Shown here one piece after another: positions 8,112 to 17,524 of a DNA stretch of 64,000 bases. Source of the stretch: Syntrophorhabdaceae bacterium. GTDB taxonomy: Bacteria > Desulfobacterota > Syntrophorhabdia > Syntrophorhabdales > Syntrophorhabdaceae. Every line of letters begins with the position of its first letter. Position 1 is the stretch's first letter. A program made the position numbers and the translations under genes. The stretch spans positions 1 through 64,000 of the forward strand of contig JAOAGQ010000020.1 in the NCBI GenBank assembly GCA_026415675.1, in the 5' to 3' direction. A model generated the notes under the pieces. That model was given only the letters and a program-made list of their open reading frames with translations. It was not told where the DNA came from and did not search any database.

Positions 8112-8195
8112 ATGTCAATAAAGGCAAAAAAAGAATGGTTCAACGTTTCTTTTTACAATTTTTCTTTATCGTTTAAGTATTGTTTGGAATTCATT

Positions 8196-8224
8196 TTGAC
8201 ATTGATATGCCCTTGTTATAGAAT
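8196..8224 (+). promoter_or_regulatory. Sigma-70-type promoter of the 8276-13741 cytochrome operon
   Basis: TTGACA (8196-8201), a 17-base spacer, and TAGAAT (8219-8224), close to consensus. It lies in the 164-base gap between the first cytochrome pair and the second, with the ATG 51 bases downstream. It implies that the second to fourth cytochromes can be transcribed separately from the first pair. Confidence 0.65.
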
Positions 8225-8275
8225 TCATATTCATTTCAGATTTATATGATAACAAAAAGGTAATATTTATCCGCT

Positions 8276-9541
8276 ATGATGATAGAAAAGATAAAGATAC
8301 TAAATAGAATGGGATTTAACTTTACCATTTTGATTTCATTTTTCATCTTTTTCTCCCCTTACCCCATGCTGGCCGTAAATGACGAGGTCTGTATATCCTG
8401 TCATGAAAAGAGACATACCGGGGAAGACAAAAAAGAGATGAGGTGGGGTACAGAATTTATAAAAAGGGACCTGAAAGGTTCTGTTCACAGACAACTCAAA
8501 TGCATCCAGTGCCACAGCGATGCCACCAGCATCCCCCATAAAAGGGGGCTATCAAAAGTCGATTGCACAAAATGCCACATGGATACAGGTAGATCCTTTT
8601 CAGAGAGTGTCCATGGAAGCTCTCTTTCTAAGGGGGAAAGGAACGCCCCCTCCTGTGTTACCTGTCACGGGGACCATAAGATACTAAAAATCACGGATCC
8701 GAGAGCCCCTGTCTTCAGGAACAACCAGTTGACACTATGCAGTGTATGCCATACGGACAAAGAGATACAGAAAAAATATAACCTTCCAGGCACTAAAGTG
8801 ATAAAGGCCTATGAAAGAAGTGTCCATGGCCGTATCATAAAAGAAGGTAAATCCATAAAGGCGGCGGTTTGTACGGACTGTCATGGGGCACATCTAATCC
8901 TTAAATCGAATGATACGAACTCAAAGACGAACAAGATGAATATACCCAATGTTTGCGGTAGATGCCATGTGGAGATATACAATGAATACAAATTGAGTAT
9001 CCATAGCAAGGCCTTAAAAGAGGGAAAGCTCGATAGCCCCAGTTGCACCGACTGCCACGGCGAACACACATTGACATTGGTCAGGGATCCCAATGCCACG
9101 GTCTATCTAAAAAATATACCTACCACCTGTGCAAAATGCCATGAGAATCAAGAATTGATAAAAAAATACCGTTTGCCTTCCGACCGTTATTCAAGTTATA
9201 TAGGGAGTTTTCACGGTGTTGCTTTAAAATATGGCAATGTAACAACCGCTAACTGTACAAGCTGTCATGAGGTTCACAGGATTCTCCCTGCTTCAGATCC
9301 TGAGTCGAGTATACATCCAAAAAACCTTTCCCTTACCTGTGGCAGATGCCATCCAGCAATGAAAAATGCAGCCAATATAGGAAAGATACACGTTGAGGCA
9401 AAAAAGGAGAGTTCCCTGGGTATGTACATCGTACGAAATTTCTACACATGGTTCATTGGGATAATGATGACACTCTTTGTGGCATACATTATACTCGATG
9501 TATACGGGATATTAAGGAGAAGGAGAAATGACAAAAAATAG
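8276..9541 (+). CDS. 11-motif multiheme cytochrome c with C-terminal membrane anchor
   Basis: 421 aa. A hydrophobic export signal (about residues 13-33) is followed by eleven CxxCH motifs (CISCH, CIQCH, CTKCH, CVTCH, CSVCH, CTDCH, CGRCH, CTDCH, CAKCH, CTSCH, CGRCH). There are many xSVHG or xSIHS segments that supply axial histidines, and a C-terminal helix (WFIGIMMTLFVAYIILDVYG). The ribosome site is poor, and an ATG at 8309 would also leave a signal peptide. The gene overlaps the next cytochrome b gene by 14 bases. It is similar in plan to the product of 10204-11259 (same SFHGVA, CASCHG/CTSCHE and DP-ST repeats), so the two probably arose by duplication. Confidence 0.88.
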   Translation: MMIEKIKILNRMGFNFTILISFFIFFSPYPMLAVNDEVCISCHEKRHTGEDKKEMRWGTEFIKRDLKGSVHRQLKCIQCHSDATSIPHKRGLSKVDCTKCHMDTGRSFSESVHGSSLSKGERNAPSCVTCHGDHKILKITDPRAPVFRNNQLTLCSVCHTDKEIQKKYNLPGTKVIKAYERSVHGRIIKEGKSIKAAVCTDCHGAHLILKSNDTNSKTNKMNIPNVCGRCHVEIYNEYKLSIHSKALKEGKLDSPSCTDCHGEHTLTLVRDPNATVYLKNIPTTCAKCHENQELIKKYRLPSDRYSSYIGSFHGVALKYGNVTTANCTSCHEVHRILPASDPESSIHPKNLSLTCGRCHPAMKNAANIGKIHVEAKKESSLGMYIVRNFYTWFIGIMMTLFVAYIILDVYGILRRRRNDKK

Positions 9542-10217
9542 GGAATATATAGAGCGCTTTACAGTTTCTGAGAGGATTATCCATATACTTCTATTCACTT
9601 CTCTGATCATCCTTAGCATAACAGGGCTCACCCTCAAATTCCACGAGACCTCCCTCGCCCAGTGGATCATAAAACTTGAAGGGGGTGTCCTTTTCAGGGG
9701 AAAAATTCACCGTTTTTTTGCATTAATTCTCATTGGGGTCTTCTTCTATCATATCCTAACAATAATGGTTACAAGAAGGGGTCATGAGTTTTTTCAAGAC
9801 ATGCTCTTTAAGAGAAAGGACCTGATAGACTGTAAGGGCCTGATTATGTACAATCTCGGATTGGTAAAAAATATGCCAAGATTTGGAAGATTTACCCCTA
9901 TACAGAAAATACAGTATTTCGCGGCAGGTGTCTCCGTTGTTATCCTTGGTTTATCAGGGTTTATGCTCTGGTTTGAGACGATTTTTATGATGATATTCCC
10001 GAAATGGGTTATCGATTTAAGCAGGATAGTCCATTCTTTTGAGGCAACCTTAGGTTTTATCATCCTCATAGTCTGGCATCTATACAACGTTCACCTAAAC
10101 CCCCAGGTCTTTCCAATGGATAAATCATGGCTCAATGGACTGATATCTAAAGAGGACCTAAGAGAGAGGCACCCCCTTGAATATGAGAGGATATACGGTA
10201 AAGATGAAGGCGCATAG
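9528..10217 (+). CDS. Membrane b-type cytochrome, FdhI/NapC-partner-like
   Basis: 229 aa, four predicted transmembrane helices. Histidines lie in ERIIHILLFTS, GKIHRFFALI, FFYHILTIM, RIVHSFEATLG and VWHLYNVHLNP. The C-terminal WLNGLISKEDLRERHPLEYERI is nearly repeated in the gene at 11269-12204, marking them as paralogues. Formate-dehydrogenase-gamma-type cytochromes b of this kind bind two hemes and interact with quinone. The start overlaps the upstream cytochrome by 14 bases and the end overlaps the downstream one by 14 bases. It therefore alternates with multiheme proteins as a translationally coupled unit. Confidence 0.87.
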   Translation: MTKNREYIERFTVSERIIHILLFTSLIILSITGLTLKFHETSLAQWIIKLEGGVLFRGKIHRFFALILIGVFFYHILTIMVTRRGHEFFQDMLFKRKDLIDCKGLIMYNLGLVKNMPRFGRFTPIQKIQYFAAGVSVVILGLSGFMLWFETIFMMIFPKWVIDLSRIVHSFEATLGFIILIVWHLYNVHLNPQVFPMDKSWLNGLISKEDLRERHPLEYERIYGKDEGA

Positions 10218-11259
10218 AATAGTTCTCCTTTTAATTTTCCTTGTAGTATTTCCTTCAATCCTTTCAGCACAGGAAAGGAGATGCTCTATCTGCCACGGAA
10301 AAAAAGATTTTAGTGTTAAAGATCCATCGGGGAAAACCCGCTCCCTATATGTTAATGAGAGTGTCTTATCGAATTCCTCTCACGGTAAACTGGCATGTAT
10401 GGATTGCCATACGGACGCCTTTGAGATCCCCCATGCAAAAAAACTGAAGAAGGTGGATTGCTCCGCCTGTCATGATAAGAGGCGTATCCTTGAAAAAGGA
10501 CCAGGCATTGACTATTTTCAATACCGGGAAAGCGTCCACGCAAAAGAACTAAAAAAGGGAAACAAGAAGGCCCCTGACTGTGCCTTATGCCATGGGAGTC
10601 ACGACATACTGAGTAAAAATGATATCAAATCAAGGGGCTACAGGCTAAACATTCCGGATAAAATATGCGGTAAATGCCACGAAAAGGCCCTATCAGAGTA
10701 TAGAAAGAGCGTTCATGGTTCATATACCACAAAAGGGGATATAACACCCCCTGTCTGTACAGACTGCCACACCGAACACGGTATAAAAAGGACCGCTGAT
10801 CCAACCTCGACGATATACGCCACAAACATAGTGGAGATGTGCGTGAAATGTCACGGGGATTACAGTATCATGCAAAAATACGGAAAGAAGACAGAGGAGG
10901 TTCAAACATACTATGAGAGCTTTCATGGTGTTGCAACAAAGTTTGGCGAAAAGAATATAGCCCACTGCGCGAGCTGTCATGGTTACCATGAGATTAGGTC
11001 AAAGGAGGATCCTCTATCCACCATTAATGTCAAAAACTTACCCGTTACGTGTGGACAGCCCAAATGCCACCCCGGAGCCACTGCAAACTTTGCCAAAGGA
11101 AAGGTTCATGTCAATCCAAAAAGTAGGGAGTCAGGTATCATTTTCTGGGTGGCCTTCGGGTTTAAATGGCTTACCATAACGGTTCTCATTGTACTCTTTG
11201 CCCATATTTTTTTAGATTTCCTAAGGAAGATGCAAGAGAAGAGAAAGAAGGGGATATAA
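10204..11259 (+). CDS. 9-motif multiheme cytochrome c with C-terminal membrane anchor
   Basis: 351 aa from ATG 10204, chosen because it gives a compact signal peptide (MKAHRIVLLLIFLVVFPSILSAQE); an ATG at 10177 adds nine residues. Eight CxxCH motifs plus one unusual Cx4CH (CGQPKCH, near residue 285) are visible. A C-terminal helix (FGFKWLTITVLIVLFAHIFLDF) matches the anchor of the 8276 cytochrome. Segments such as YESFHGVATKFG and DPTSTIYATNI are shared with that paralogue. It is presumably attached to the periplasmic face of the inner membrane and reduced by the adjacent b-type cytochromes. Confidence 0.87.
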   Translation: MKAHRIVLLLIFLVVFPSILSAQERRCSICHGKKDFSVKDPSGKTRSLYVNESVLSNSSHGKLACMDCHTDAFEIPHAKKLKKVDCSACHDKRRILEKGPGIDYFQYRESVHAKELKKGNKKAPDCALCHGSHDILSKNDIKSRGYRLNIPDKICGKCHEKALSEYRKSVHGSYTTKGDITPPVCTDCHTEHGIKRTADPTSTIYATNIVEMCVKCHGDYSIMQKYGKKTEEVQTYYESFHGVATKFGEKNIAHCASCHGYHEIRSKEDPLSTINVKNLPVTCGQPKCHPGATANFAKGKVHVNPKSRESGIIFWVAFGFKWLTITVLIVLFAHIFLDFLRKMQEKRKKGI

Positions 11260-11268
11260 CTACAGGAT

Positions 11269-12204
11269 ATGGAAGAAAACGAAAAAAAGAAGTGGCGCAT
11301 TGAGGCGATAGAAAGACTCCACAGGGAACTTGAAGAAGAGATAAAAGACGAAACAGGGTTTACCCTATCGGAAAAAGATTCAGAATGGATAAGGGATATT
11401 ATAAGAAGAGAGATCGGGGATAAGATAAAGACGAGATTCGAAGAGGTAAAAAGGGAGATATACGAAGAACTTACAAGAGATAGGAAGAGAGATATTTCAA
11501 AGGCCATAGAGGAAGGGGAGGTATTCTACAGGTTCGGCAAAAACATAAGGGCTCAACACTTTGTTTTGGCCGTAAGCACAACCCTTCTAATTATCACAGG
11601 CCTTCCTTTGAGGTTCCACGACTCTATAGTATTTAAATTTATCGTGTATCTTTTGGGGGGTATCCAAAATTCAACTTTTCTCCATAGGGTAGGGGCGGCA
11701 GGACTTATGTTCGTGTGCGTATGGCATATTTCATGGCTTGCCTTCACAAAGGAGGGGAGAAGAGAGTTTTTTGCCTTACTCCCAACACCGAAAGACCTGT
11801 TCGACATTATAAAAAACATTAAATATTTCCTTCGACTAAGCAACGAAAAGGCCAAATTCGACCGCTTCAGCTATATAGAGAAGTTCGATTACTGGGCCGT
11901 TTACTGGGGTGTTGTAATCATGGTGGGCTCCGGTCTTCTCCTTTGGTTTCAGGATGAGGCCCTCCTCTTTCTTCCAAAGTTCGTACTCGATGTGGCAAAA
12001 GAGATGCACAGGGATGAGGCCTTGCTCGCAACACTTGCCATCGTTATATGGCATATGTATAATGCCCATCTGAATCCTCACAAATTCCCAGGTACCCTTG
12101 TGATATGGAACGGCTTGATAACAAAAGAAGAGATGATGGAAGAGCATCCTCTCGAATACGAAAAAATCATCAAGAGACAGGAAGAAAAAGTTGGGGATAA
12201 TTAA
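11269..12204 (+). CDS. b-type cytochrome with charged N-terminal extension
   Basis: 311 aa. The first about 85 residues are highly charged and probably helical ([20 protein letters not shown] and following), then come four transmembrane segments. Heme-ligand candidates are in [27 protein letters not shown] and [16 protein letters not shown]. The C-terminal HPLEYEKI is shared with the 9528 gene. The cytoplasmic extension is absent from that paralogue and might be a docking surface or coiled coil. The gene begins 9 bases after the upstream stop, and its end overlaps the 15-motif cytochrome by 14 bases. Confidence 0.85.
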   Translation: MEENEKKKWRIEAIERLHRELEEEIKDETGFTLSEKDSEWIRDIIRREIGDKIKTRFEEVKREIYEELTRDRKRDISKAIEEGEVFYRFGKNIRAQHFVLAVSTTLLIITGLPLRFHDSIVFKFIVYLLGGIQNSTFLHRVGAAGLMFVCVWHISWLAFTKEGRREFFALLPTPKDLFDIIKNIKYFLRLSNEKAKFDRFSYIEKFDYWAVYWGVVIMVGSGLLLWFQDEALLFLPKFVLDVAKEMHRDEALLATLAIVIWHMYNAHLNPHKFPGTLVIWNGLITKEEMMEEHPLEYEKIIKRQEEKVGDN

Positions 12205-13741
12205 AACCTATAAGAGACACAAGAAGAAAATCCTGTATATTGGACTTACCATCGTCTTTGGTTATCTTGGGATCAATATCTTTTCCTACGGGGTTACCTA
12301 CAAACCGGAATCTTGCCTTGTGTGTCACATCATGCAACCCTATTATGAACAATGGAAGACATCGACTCATAACAAGGTGGGCTGTATAGAATGCCATCCT
12401 TATCGTCCAGGAACCATATTCCTATCAACCATCCGCTATATCACAGGGGCTTATCGCCTCCCCTTAAGGTCACACGTTGAGGATACGACCTGCACTACCT
12501 GCCACAGACTCGAATCGATCAAAGTTACAAATTATAAAGGCGTTCCCTTCAACCATACGGAACACATAAAAAAGTCAAAAAGGGGTAAGGCATTACACTG
12601 CACAAGCTGCCATTACTCCATCGTCCAGAGCAGTACCCATATAGATGTGGATAAGGACGTATGTATGCTCTGCCATTTTTATAATACCCCTATGGAATAT
12701 AACCAGAACTGTACTATATGCCACGGAGACAGAAGAAAAGAGGTAAAAATAGGGGAGGTCTCCTTTTCCCATGAGTTGTTTTTAAAAACAGGGGCCCGAT
12801 GCATAGAATGTCATAGTCAGACCTTAAAGGGTACAGGGGAAATCCCCGATGAAAGATGTCGGGGGTGTCATGTACAGAGAAAGGTGGAGGGAAGGGATGT
12901 AACAAGCCTTCACAAAACACATATATCGAAAAAGTACATAGACTGCTTTGAGTGTCATGGCAGGATGGAACATGGAAAAGAAACGACACATTTATCCAAA
13001 GCAATGGAACTCTCCTGTGGGGATTGCCATACAAACTCCCATAGTCCTGCCCAGGACATATATATGGGGATAGGGGCGAGGACCACAAAAAACCTGCCCT
13101 CCTCTATGTATCTATCAAAAGTCCGTTGTACAGGATGCCACACCCTTGATAAATCTATCCAGGAAAAGGAATCCCTTACCAAGACATGGGAGTCGAAAAA
13201 GAGGGCCTGCGTTTTCTGCCATCGGGAAGGCTTCGACAATATGGCTGAAGATTGGAAGAAGTCGATGGGTATATTAAACGATAACCTTACAAAATTAGTT
13301 CAAGAATACGGTGCAATGATAGAGCAGAAAAAAACCTCCCTTCCCGCAATCCTCGACTCATACAAAAAAGTTGAACATGACCTAAAACTAATAAAGACAG
13401 GAAGGGGTGAACACAACGTAAGGTATACATACGAGATCGGAAAAAATATCGTATCCACAATACAGGAAGGTTACAAAAAGATGGGTATTTCAAAGAAACT
13501 AAATATAACAAATTATTTATCAAAACCTGACGGCTACTGCTTGTTCTGCCATAATACTTTTAGACCCGAAAAAGATATCACCATAAAATCCATGTCCAAT
13601 CTTTCGTTTAACCATCAGATGCATGTAGAGATGGACATAGAATGTATAAAGTGTCACAATCCCAATTTACACAGGGCAGGTAGTTTAAATAAAACTGCGT
13701 GCAAAGAGTGCCATAAAGAGAATATATTGAGGGGAAAATAA
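12191..13741 (+). CDS. 15-motif cytochrome c with NapC/NirT-type N-terminus
   Basis: 516 aa, TTG start at 12191 overlapping the previous gene. A single N-terminal helix ([23 protein letters not shown]) is left uncleaved as a membrane anchor. [19 protein letters not shown] is characteristic of the NapC/NirT/NrfH quinol-dehydrogenase family. Fifteen CxxCH motifs are visible, far more than the usual four. Between motifs 12 and 13 lies a heme-free helical stretch of about 110 residues (about 350-450). It may receive electrons from quinol and store or relay them in the periplasm. It is the last gene of the operon, with a strong terminator starting at the stop codon. Confidence 0.87.
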   Translation: MGIIKTYKRHKKKILYIGLTIVFGYLGINIFSYGVTYKPESCLVCHIMQPYYEQWKTSTHNKVGCIECHPYRPGTIFLSTIRYITGAYRLPLRSHVEDTTCTTCHRLESIKVTNYKGVPFNHTEHIKKSKRGKALHCTSCHYSIVQSSTHIDVDKDVCMLCHFYNTPMEYNQNCTICHGDRRKEVKIGEVSFSHELFLKTGARCIECHSQTLKGTGEIPDERCRGCHVQRKVEGRDVTSLHKTHISKKYIDCFECHGRMEHGKETTHLSKAMELSCGDCHTNSHSPAQDIYMGIGARTTKNLPSSMYLSKVRCTGCHTLDKSIQEKESLTKTWESKKRACVFCHREGFDNMAEDWKKSMGILNDNLTKLVQEYGAMIEQKKTSLPAILDSYKKVEHDLKLIKTGRGEHNVRYTYEIGKNIVSTIQEGYKKMGISKKLNITNYLSKPDGYCLFCHNTFRPEKDITIKSMSNLSFNHQMHVEMDIECIKCHNPNLHRAGSLNKTACKECHKENILRGK

Positions 13742-13769
13742 AAAGACCCGAGGGAAACCTCGGGTCTTT
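13742..13769. terminator. Bidirectional intrinsic terminator between the cytochrome operon and acs
   Basis: A perfect 12-bp stem (AAAGACCCGAGG / CCTCGGGTCTTT) closes a GAAA tetraloop. The T-run on one side and A-run on the other make it usable from both strands. It directly follows the plus-strand stop and precedes the minus-strand acs stop at 13797. Confidence 0.93.
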
Positions 13770-13796
13770 AATCCTTACTGCCTTTCTATTTTAATC

Positions 13797-15791
13797 TTAC
13801 TGTCTTCCCTTTACGATTTCATCCACCACAGACGGATCCGCGAGGGTTGTTGTATCCCCTAACTGGTCGATTTCTCCGGAGGCGACCTTTCTCAGGATCC
13901 TTCTCATAATCTTTCCTGATCTTGTCTTCGGTAGACCTGGCACAAACTGGAGCTTTCCAGGAGATGCGATAGGTCCGATCTCTTTTCTAACATGTGCTAC
14001 AAGGTCTTTTTTGAGCTGATCACTGCCTTCATACCCTGTCTTCAAGATCACAAAGGCGTATAGGTCTTCCCCTTTTATATCATGGGGGAAACCAACAACG
14101 GCTGCTTCAGCCACTGCAGGATGGGAGACGAGGGCCGATTCCACCTCTGCGGTACCTATCCTGTGACCGGAAACGTTAACAACATCGTCTATACGGCCCA
14201 TGAGCCAGAAATAACCATCTTCGTCTTTTCTTGCACCATCCCCTGAGAAATAAAAACCAGGCTGCTGTACAAAATAGGTGTTATAGAATCTCTCGGGATC
14301 ACCGAAGACTCCCCTCATCATACCCGGCCATGACCTTCTAATACAGAGTTCACCACCTTCGTTTACACCGGCCTCTTCTGCAGGCGCATCTGCCGATGCC
14401 CTTGGTTTCAAGACGACAGGGTCAACACCGAAGAAAGGAAGGGTAGCTGAACCGGGTTTTGTAAACCAGGCTCCTGGAAGGGGTGTAATAAGGATACCTC
14501 CTGTCTCTGTCTGCCACCAGGTATCCACTATGGGGCATCTCTCTTTTCCTATATACGTATGGTACCACATCCATGCTTCAGGATTAATGGGCTCACCCAC
14601 TGAACCTAAAAGCCTAAGGGATGAGAGATCCCTACCATTGGGCCACTTTTCCCCTTCTTTCATCAATGCCCTGATAGCGGTAGGGGCCGTGTAGAATATA
14701 CTAACCTTAAACTTTTCTACAATCTGCCAGAATCTATCCGGATTGGGGAAGGTTGGAACCGATTCGAAGACGATTGATGTGGCGCCATTCGCAAGAGGCC
14801 CGTATACAATATAGGAATGGCCTGTTACCCAGCCTATATCTGCTGTCCAGAAGTATATGTTTTTGGCTTTATAATCAAATATGTATTTAAAGGTCAAATA
14901 TGTATAGAGCATGTATCCCCCAGTGGTATGGAGGACCCCCTTGGGCTTTCCTGTTGATCCTGAAGTATAGAGGATAAAGAGTGGATCTTCCGCATCCATC
15001 TCTTCCGCAGGGCATACATCGCTTATATCGGATGCAGCCATCTCCTCGTGCCACCAGGTATCCCTACCTTCCTTCATGGGTACTTCAAAGTTATCAAGTC
15101 TTTTAACCACAATGACCTTGTCAACGGTCTGTCCCTGTTTTGCACAGAGTTCACATGCAAGATCAGCGTTGGCCTTTGAGCTCACGTGCTTTCCCGATCT
15201 CCAGTAGCCGTTTGCGGTGATCAATATTTTTGCACCGGCATCGAGTATCCTGTCCCTCAAGGCCTCTGCAGAGAATCCACCGAATACTATAGTATGGATT
15301 GCACCTATCCTTGCGCAGGCAAGCATCGCTATGGGCAACTCTGCGATCATGGGGAGATAGATCGCAACCCTATCACCCTTCTTTACCCCTTTCTTCTTAA
15401 GCACGTTCGCAAACTTAGAGACTTCCTTTAGTAGCTGTGAATATGTATATTTTTTCACATCATCTTCTGGCTCACCCTGGAATATGATGGCTACCTTATC
15501 CCCTTTTCCTTTTGAGATCTGATAATCAAGGCAATTATAAGATATATTGGTCTTTCCTCCTATAAACCACTCGATCTTTGCCTTAGCAAACTCTTCCCTA
15601 TTCACCTTAAGCCATGGCCTGAACCAGTATAGTTCTTTAGCCACATTGCCCCAGAAGGTATCAGGATCATCCAGGGATTGTTTCCACATCTTCTCGTACT
15701 CTTCCCTGCTTTTAATATAGGCCTGTTCAACAAACTCTTTTGGTGGTGGGAACTTACGAGTCTCCTCCATCATAGATTTTATTTCTGCCAT
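13797..15791 (-). CDS. acs: Acetyl-CoA synthetase (AMP-forming)
   Basis: 664 aa, normal family length. It activates acetate with ATP and CoA to acetyl-CoA in the cytoplasm. Seen in the sequence are the AMP-binding P-loop [15 protein letters not shown], the WWQTETGG motif, [27 protein letters not shown], and the C-terminal [11 protein letters not shown], whose lysine (about residue 627) is the catalytic and acetylation-controlled residue in this family. The start has a strong GAGGAGG site. It is a single gene behind its own promoter. An AcuC-type deacetylase at 33001-34116 could reactivate an acetylated form; that link is inference. Confidence 0.97.
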   Translation of the reverse strand: MAEIKSMMEETRKFPPPKEFVEQAYIKSREEYEKMWKQSLDDPDTFWGNVAKELYWFRPWLKVNREEFAKAKIEWFIGGKTNISYNCLDYQISKGKGDKVAIIFQGEPEDDVKKYTYSQLLKEVSKFANVLKKKGVKKGDRVAIYLPMIAELPIAMLACARIGAIHTIVFGGFSAEALRDRILDAGAKILITANGYWRSGKHVSSKANADLACELCAKQGQTVDKVIVVKRLDNFEVPMKEGRDTWWHEEMAASDISDVCPAEEMDAEDPLFILYTSGSTGKPKGVLHTTGGYMLYTYLTFKYIFDYKAKNIYFWTADIGWVTGHSYIVYGPLANGATSIVFESVPTFPNPDRFWQIVEKFKVSIFYTAPTAIRALMKEGEKWPNGRDLSSLRLLGSVGEPINPEAWMWYHTYIGKERCPIVDTWWQTETGGILITPLPGAWFTKPGSATLPFFGVDPVVLKPRASADAPAEEAGVNEGGELCIRRSWPGMMRGVFGDPERFYNTYFVQQPGFYFSGDGARKDEDGYFWLMGRIDDVVNVSGHRIGTAEVESALVSHPAVAEAAVVGFPHDIKGEDLYAFVILKTGYEGSDQLKKDLVAHVRKEIGPIASPGKLQFVPGLPKTRSGKIMRRILRKVASGEIDQLGDTTTLADPSVVDEIVKGRQ

Positions 15792-15858
15792 ATTAAACCT
15801 CCTCCTCTGTTATTTTTTGATATTTTTGACGTGCCTAAACCTCATGTAAAGTTTGTTT

Positions 15859-15887
15859 ATTCTAAACATATAAATATTTATTGTCAA
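15859..15887 (-). promoter_or_regulatory. Sigma-70-type promoter of acs
   Basis: On the minus strand: TTGACA (15887-15882), a 17-base spacer, and TAGAAT (15864-15859). This is a near-consensus promoter with a leader of about 60 bases to the acs ATG. Confidence 0.72.
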
Positions 15888-15893
15888 CAAAAA

Positions 15894-15911
15894 TTGTTAA
15901 TATTTTCACAA
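15894..15911. promoter_or_regulatory. Rex-like redox operator candidate
   Basis: TTGTTAATATTTTCACAA agrees with the Rex palindrome (TTGTKAA-N4-TTMACAA) except for asymmetry between the half-sites. It lies 6 bases upstream of the acs -35 hexamer. Rex senses NADH/NAD+ in many anaerobes. No rex gene is in the window, so the assignment is by motif only. Confidence 0.4.
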
Positions 15912-16079
15912 TTATAATTTTAATTTTTATCTAAATCAAGATTTAACTTGTACGATTTTATCTATTCGTAATCATTATTATTTTATTACATTATCAGCCT
16001 CTCCCATGTATACAAGAATTATCTAAAAAGTTGAAGTTTTTCCCTGTACGCCATTATTGATCTTTATGTCAAAAACATC

Positions 16080-16108
16080 TTGACAGAGGATAAAAATATC
16101 AGGAAAAT
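16080..16108 (+). promoter_or_regulatory. Possible promoter of the aldolase-archease-rtcB group
   Basis: TTGACA (16080-16085), a 17-base spacer, and GAAAAT (16103-16108). The -35 is perfect and the -10 weak. It lies 80 bases upstream of the preferred ATG at 16189. Confidence 0.4.
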
Positions 16109-16188
16109 TGAGATATGCCCTCTGAATGGCGATAAAGAAAGATTTTGAGGGAGATGGATTTAAATATACAGAAGATGGGAGGGGTAAA

Positions 16189-17043
16189 ATGGAATTAAAA
16201 GAAGTCAGGCTCAAATCACTATTTAAGACCTACGGCAGGACATTGATTCTCCCGTATGACCAGGGCTTAGAGCACGGTCCAAAAGATTTTTTCGATGCCC
16301 ATTTTGCCCGGGATCCCATGTATATTATCGATATTGCAAAAAAAGCAAGATACGATGCCATAGCGATGCACATAGGAAACGCAAGACGTTACTTCAAGGA
16401 TTACTATGGGGAAATACCCATCATTCTAAAAGTCAACGGAAAGACGGATATCCCCCCAGATAGCGAACCCCTCTCTCCTGTTACGGCAACGATAGAAGAC
16501 GCCCTATCCTTATCCGCTATTGCCATCGGGTATACGTTATATGTGGGTTCACCGAGGCAGGATGAGGATATCTCTCAGTTTTCACAGATAAGAGAAAAGG
16601 CGCACAGGTTTGGTCTTCCGGTAATTGTATGGGCATACCCCAGGGGAAAGGCCATAGAAGAAAAGGGGGGAAAGGATAGCCTTTTTGCCATAGAATACGC
16701 AGGTAGAGTCGCCGCTGAGCTTGGGGCAGATATGGTAAAGCTGAACGTACCCAATGTCCTCACCAATGATAAGTTGCCAGAGCCTTACAGGAACTACAAA
16801 ACAACCCTCGAAGATGCTATAAAAAGGATAATAGCCTCAACAGGAGGTGTCCCCGTAATATTTGCAGGGGGTGGGATGGCTTCAGATGAAGATGTGATTG
16901 AAAAGGCAGAAATCTGTATAAAATCAGGGGCTTCAGGCCTTATATTCGGAAGAAATATATGGCAGAGGCCTCAAGAAGAGGCAATAGAGATCACAAACAG
17001 GATTAGAGATATCATAAAGAAAGAAAAGATTAAGAAAAAATAG
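16189..17043 (+). CDS. Class I fructose-bisphosphate aldolase, DhnA/archaeal type
   Basis: 284 aa from ATG 16189, which has GGGAGGGG upstream. The segment TLILPYDQGLEHGPKDFF and the Schiff-base region VIVWAYPRGKAIEEKGGKD, with its lysine in YPRGK, identify the DhnA/archaeal-type class I aldolase. FAGGGMASDEDV and GLIFGRNIWQRP form the phosphate-binding end. It catalyses reversible cleavage of fructose-1,6-bisphosphate in glycolysis or gluconeogenesis; some relatives act in aromatic amino acid precursor synthesis (ADH synthase), which sequence alone does not exclude. The archease gene begins 1 base after its stop. Confidence 0.88.
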   Translation: MELKEVRLKSLFKTYGRTLILPYDQGLEHGPKDFFDAHFARDPMYIIDIAKKARYDAIAMHIGNARRYFKDYYGEIPIILKVNGKTDIPPDSEPLSPVTATIEDALSLSAIAIGYTLYVGSPRQDEDISQFSQIREKAHRFGLPVIVWAYPRGKAIEEKGGKDSLFAIEYAGRVAAELGADMVKLNVPNVLTNDKLPEPYRNYKTTLEDAIKRIIASTGGVPVIFAGGGMASDEDVIEKAEICIKSGASGLIFGRNIWQRPQEEAIEITNRIRDIIKKEKIKKK

Positions 17044-17044
17044 G

Positions 17045-17464
17045 ATGGATATTAACGAACGATATAAAATCATTGACCATGAGGCCGATGTAGGCTTTGA
17101 GGTGTACGGCGAATCCCTTGAGGGGTTATACAAAAACGCAACAGAGGCCCTCTTTTCCCTTATCCTTGAGAGAGGTACTGATGTGCCCTCTGAAAAAGGT
17201 AAACGGATAGACCTAAAAGACGGGGAGACCCTTCTCGTATCATTCCTAAACGAGCTTCTATATATGTGGGAGACAGAGGGTTTCATACCAAGGGAACTCT
17301 CATTAAAAGTAAAGGAAAACCAGGTAACGGGGAGTATCATCGGTGCCATTTTCGATCCCACAAGGGATAATATCATAAGGGAAGTAAAAGCTGTTACATA
17401 CCATACCTTCTCTCTTACTTGTGAAAACGGTATCTATAGGGCGAAAATCATCGTTGATATATGA
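17045..17464 (+). CDS. Archease, RtcB ligase activator
   Basis: 139 aa, the usual length. It begins with the family hallmark IDHEADVGFEVYGESLEGLY, and acidic metal-binding residues continue to the end (GIYRAKIIVDI). Archease accelerates guanylylation of RtcB and allows it multiple turnovers. It lies directly upstream of the rtcB gene (60-base gap), the standard partnership. The presence of an activator argues that the downstream RtcB is functional despite its internal TGA codon. Confidence 0.95.
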   Translation: MDINERYKIIDHEADVGFEVYGESLEGLYKNATEALFSLILERGTDVPSEKGKRIDLKDGETLLVSFLNELLYMWETEGFIPRELSLKVKENQVTGSIIGAIFDPTRDNIIREVKAVTYHTFSLTCENGIYRAKIIVDI

Positions 17465-17524
17465 TATATCTTTAACATTCCAGATGAGACAAAAAATTCC
17501 TATAATAAAAGCATAAGGTGAAAT

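Larger units (their letters stand above)
15792..16188. other. AT-rich divergent intergenic region (acs / aldolase)
   Basis: No coding sequence is supported in these 397 bases. The region holds the acs promoter, a Rex-like palindrome and a weaker promoter for the aldolase gene. An open frame could extend the aldolase to an ATG at 16126, but that start has no ribosome site, whereas GGGAGGGG precedes 16189. Confidence 0.7.
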
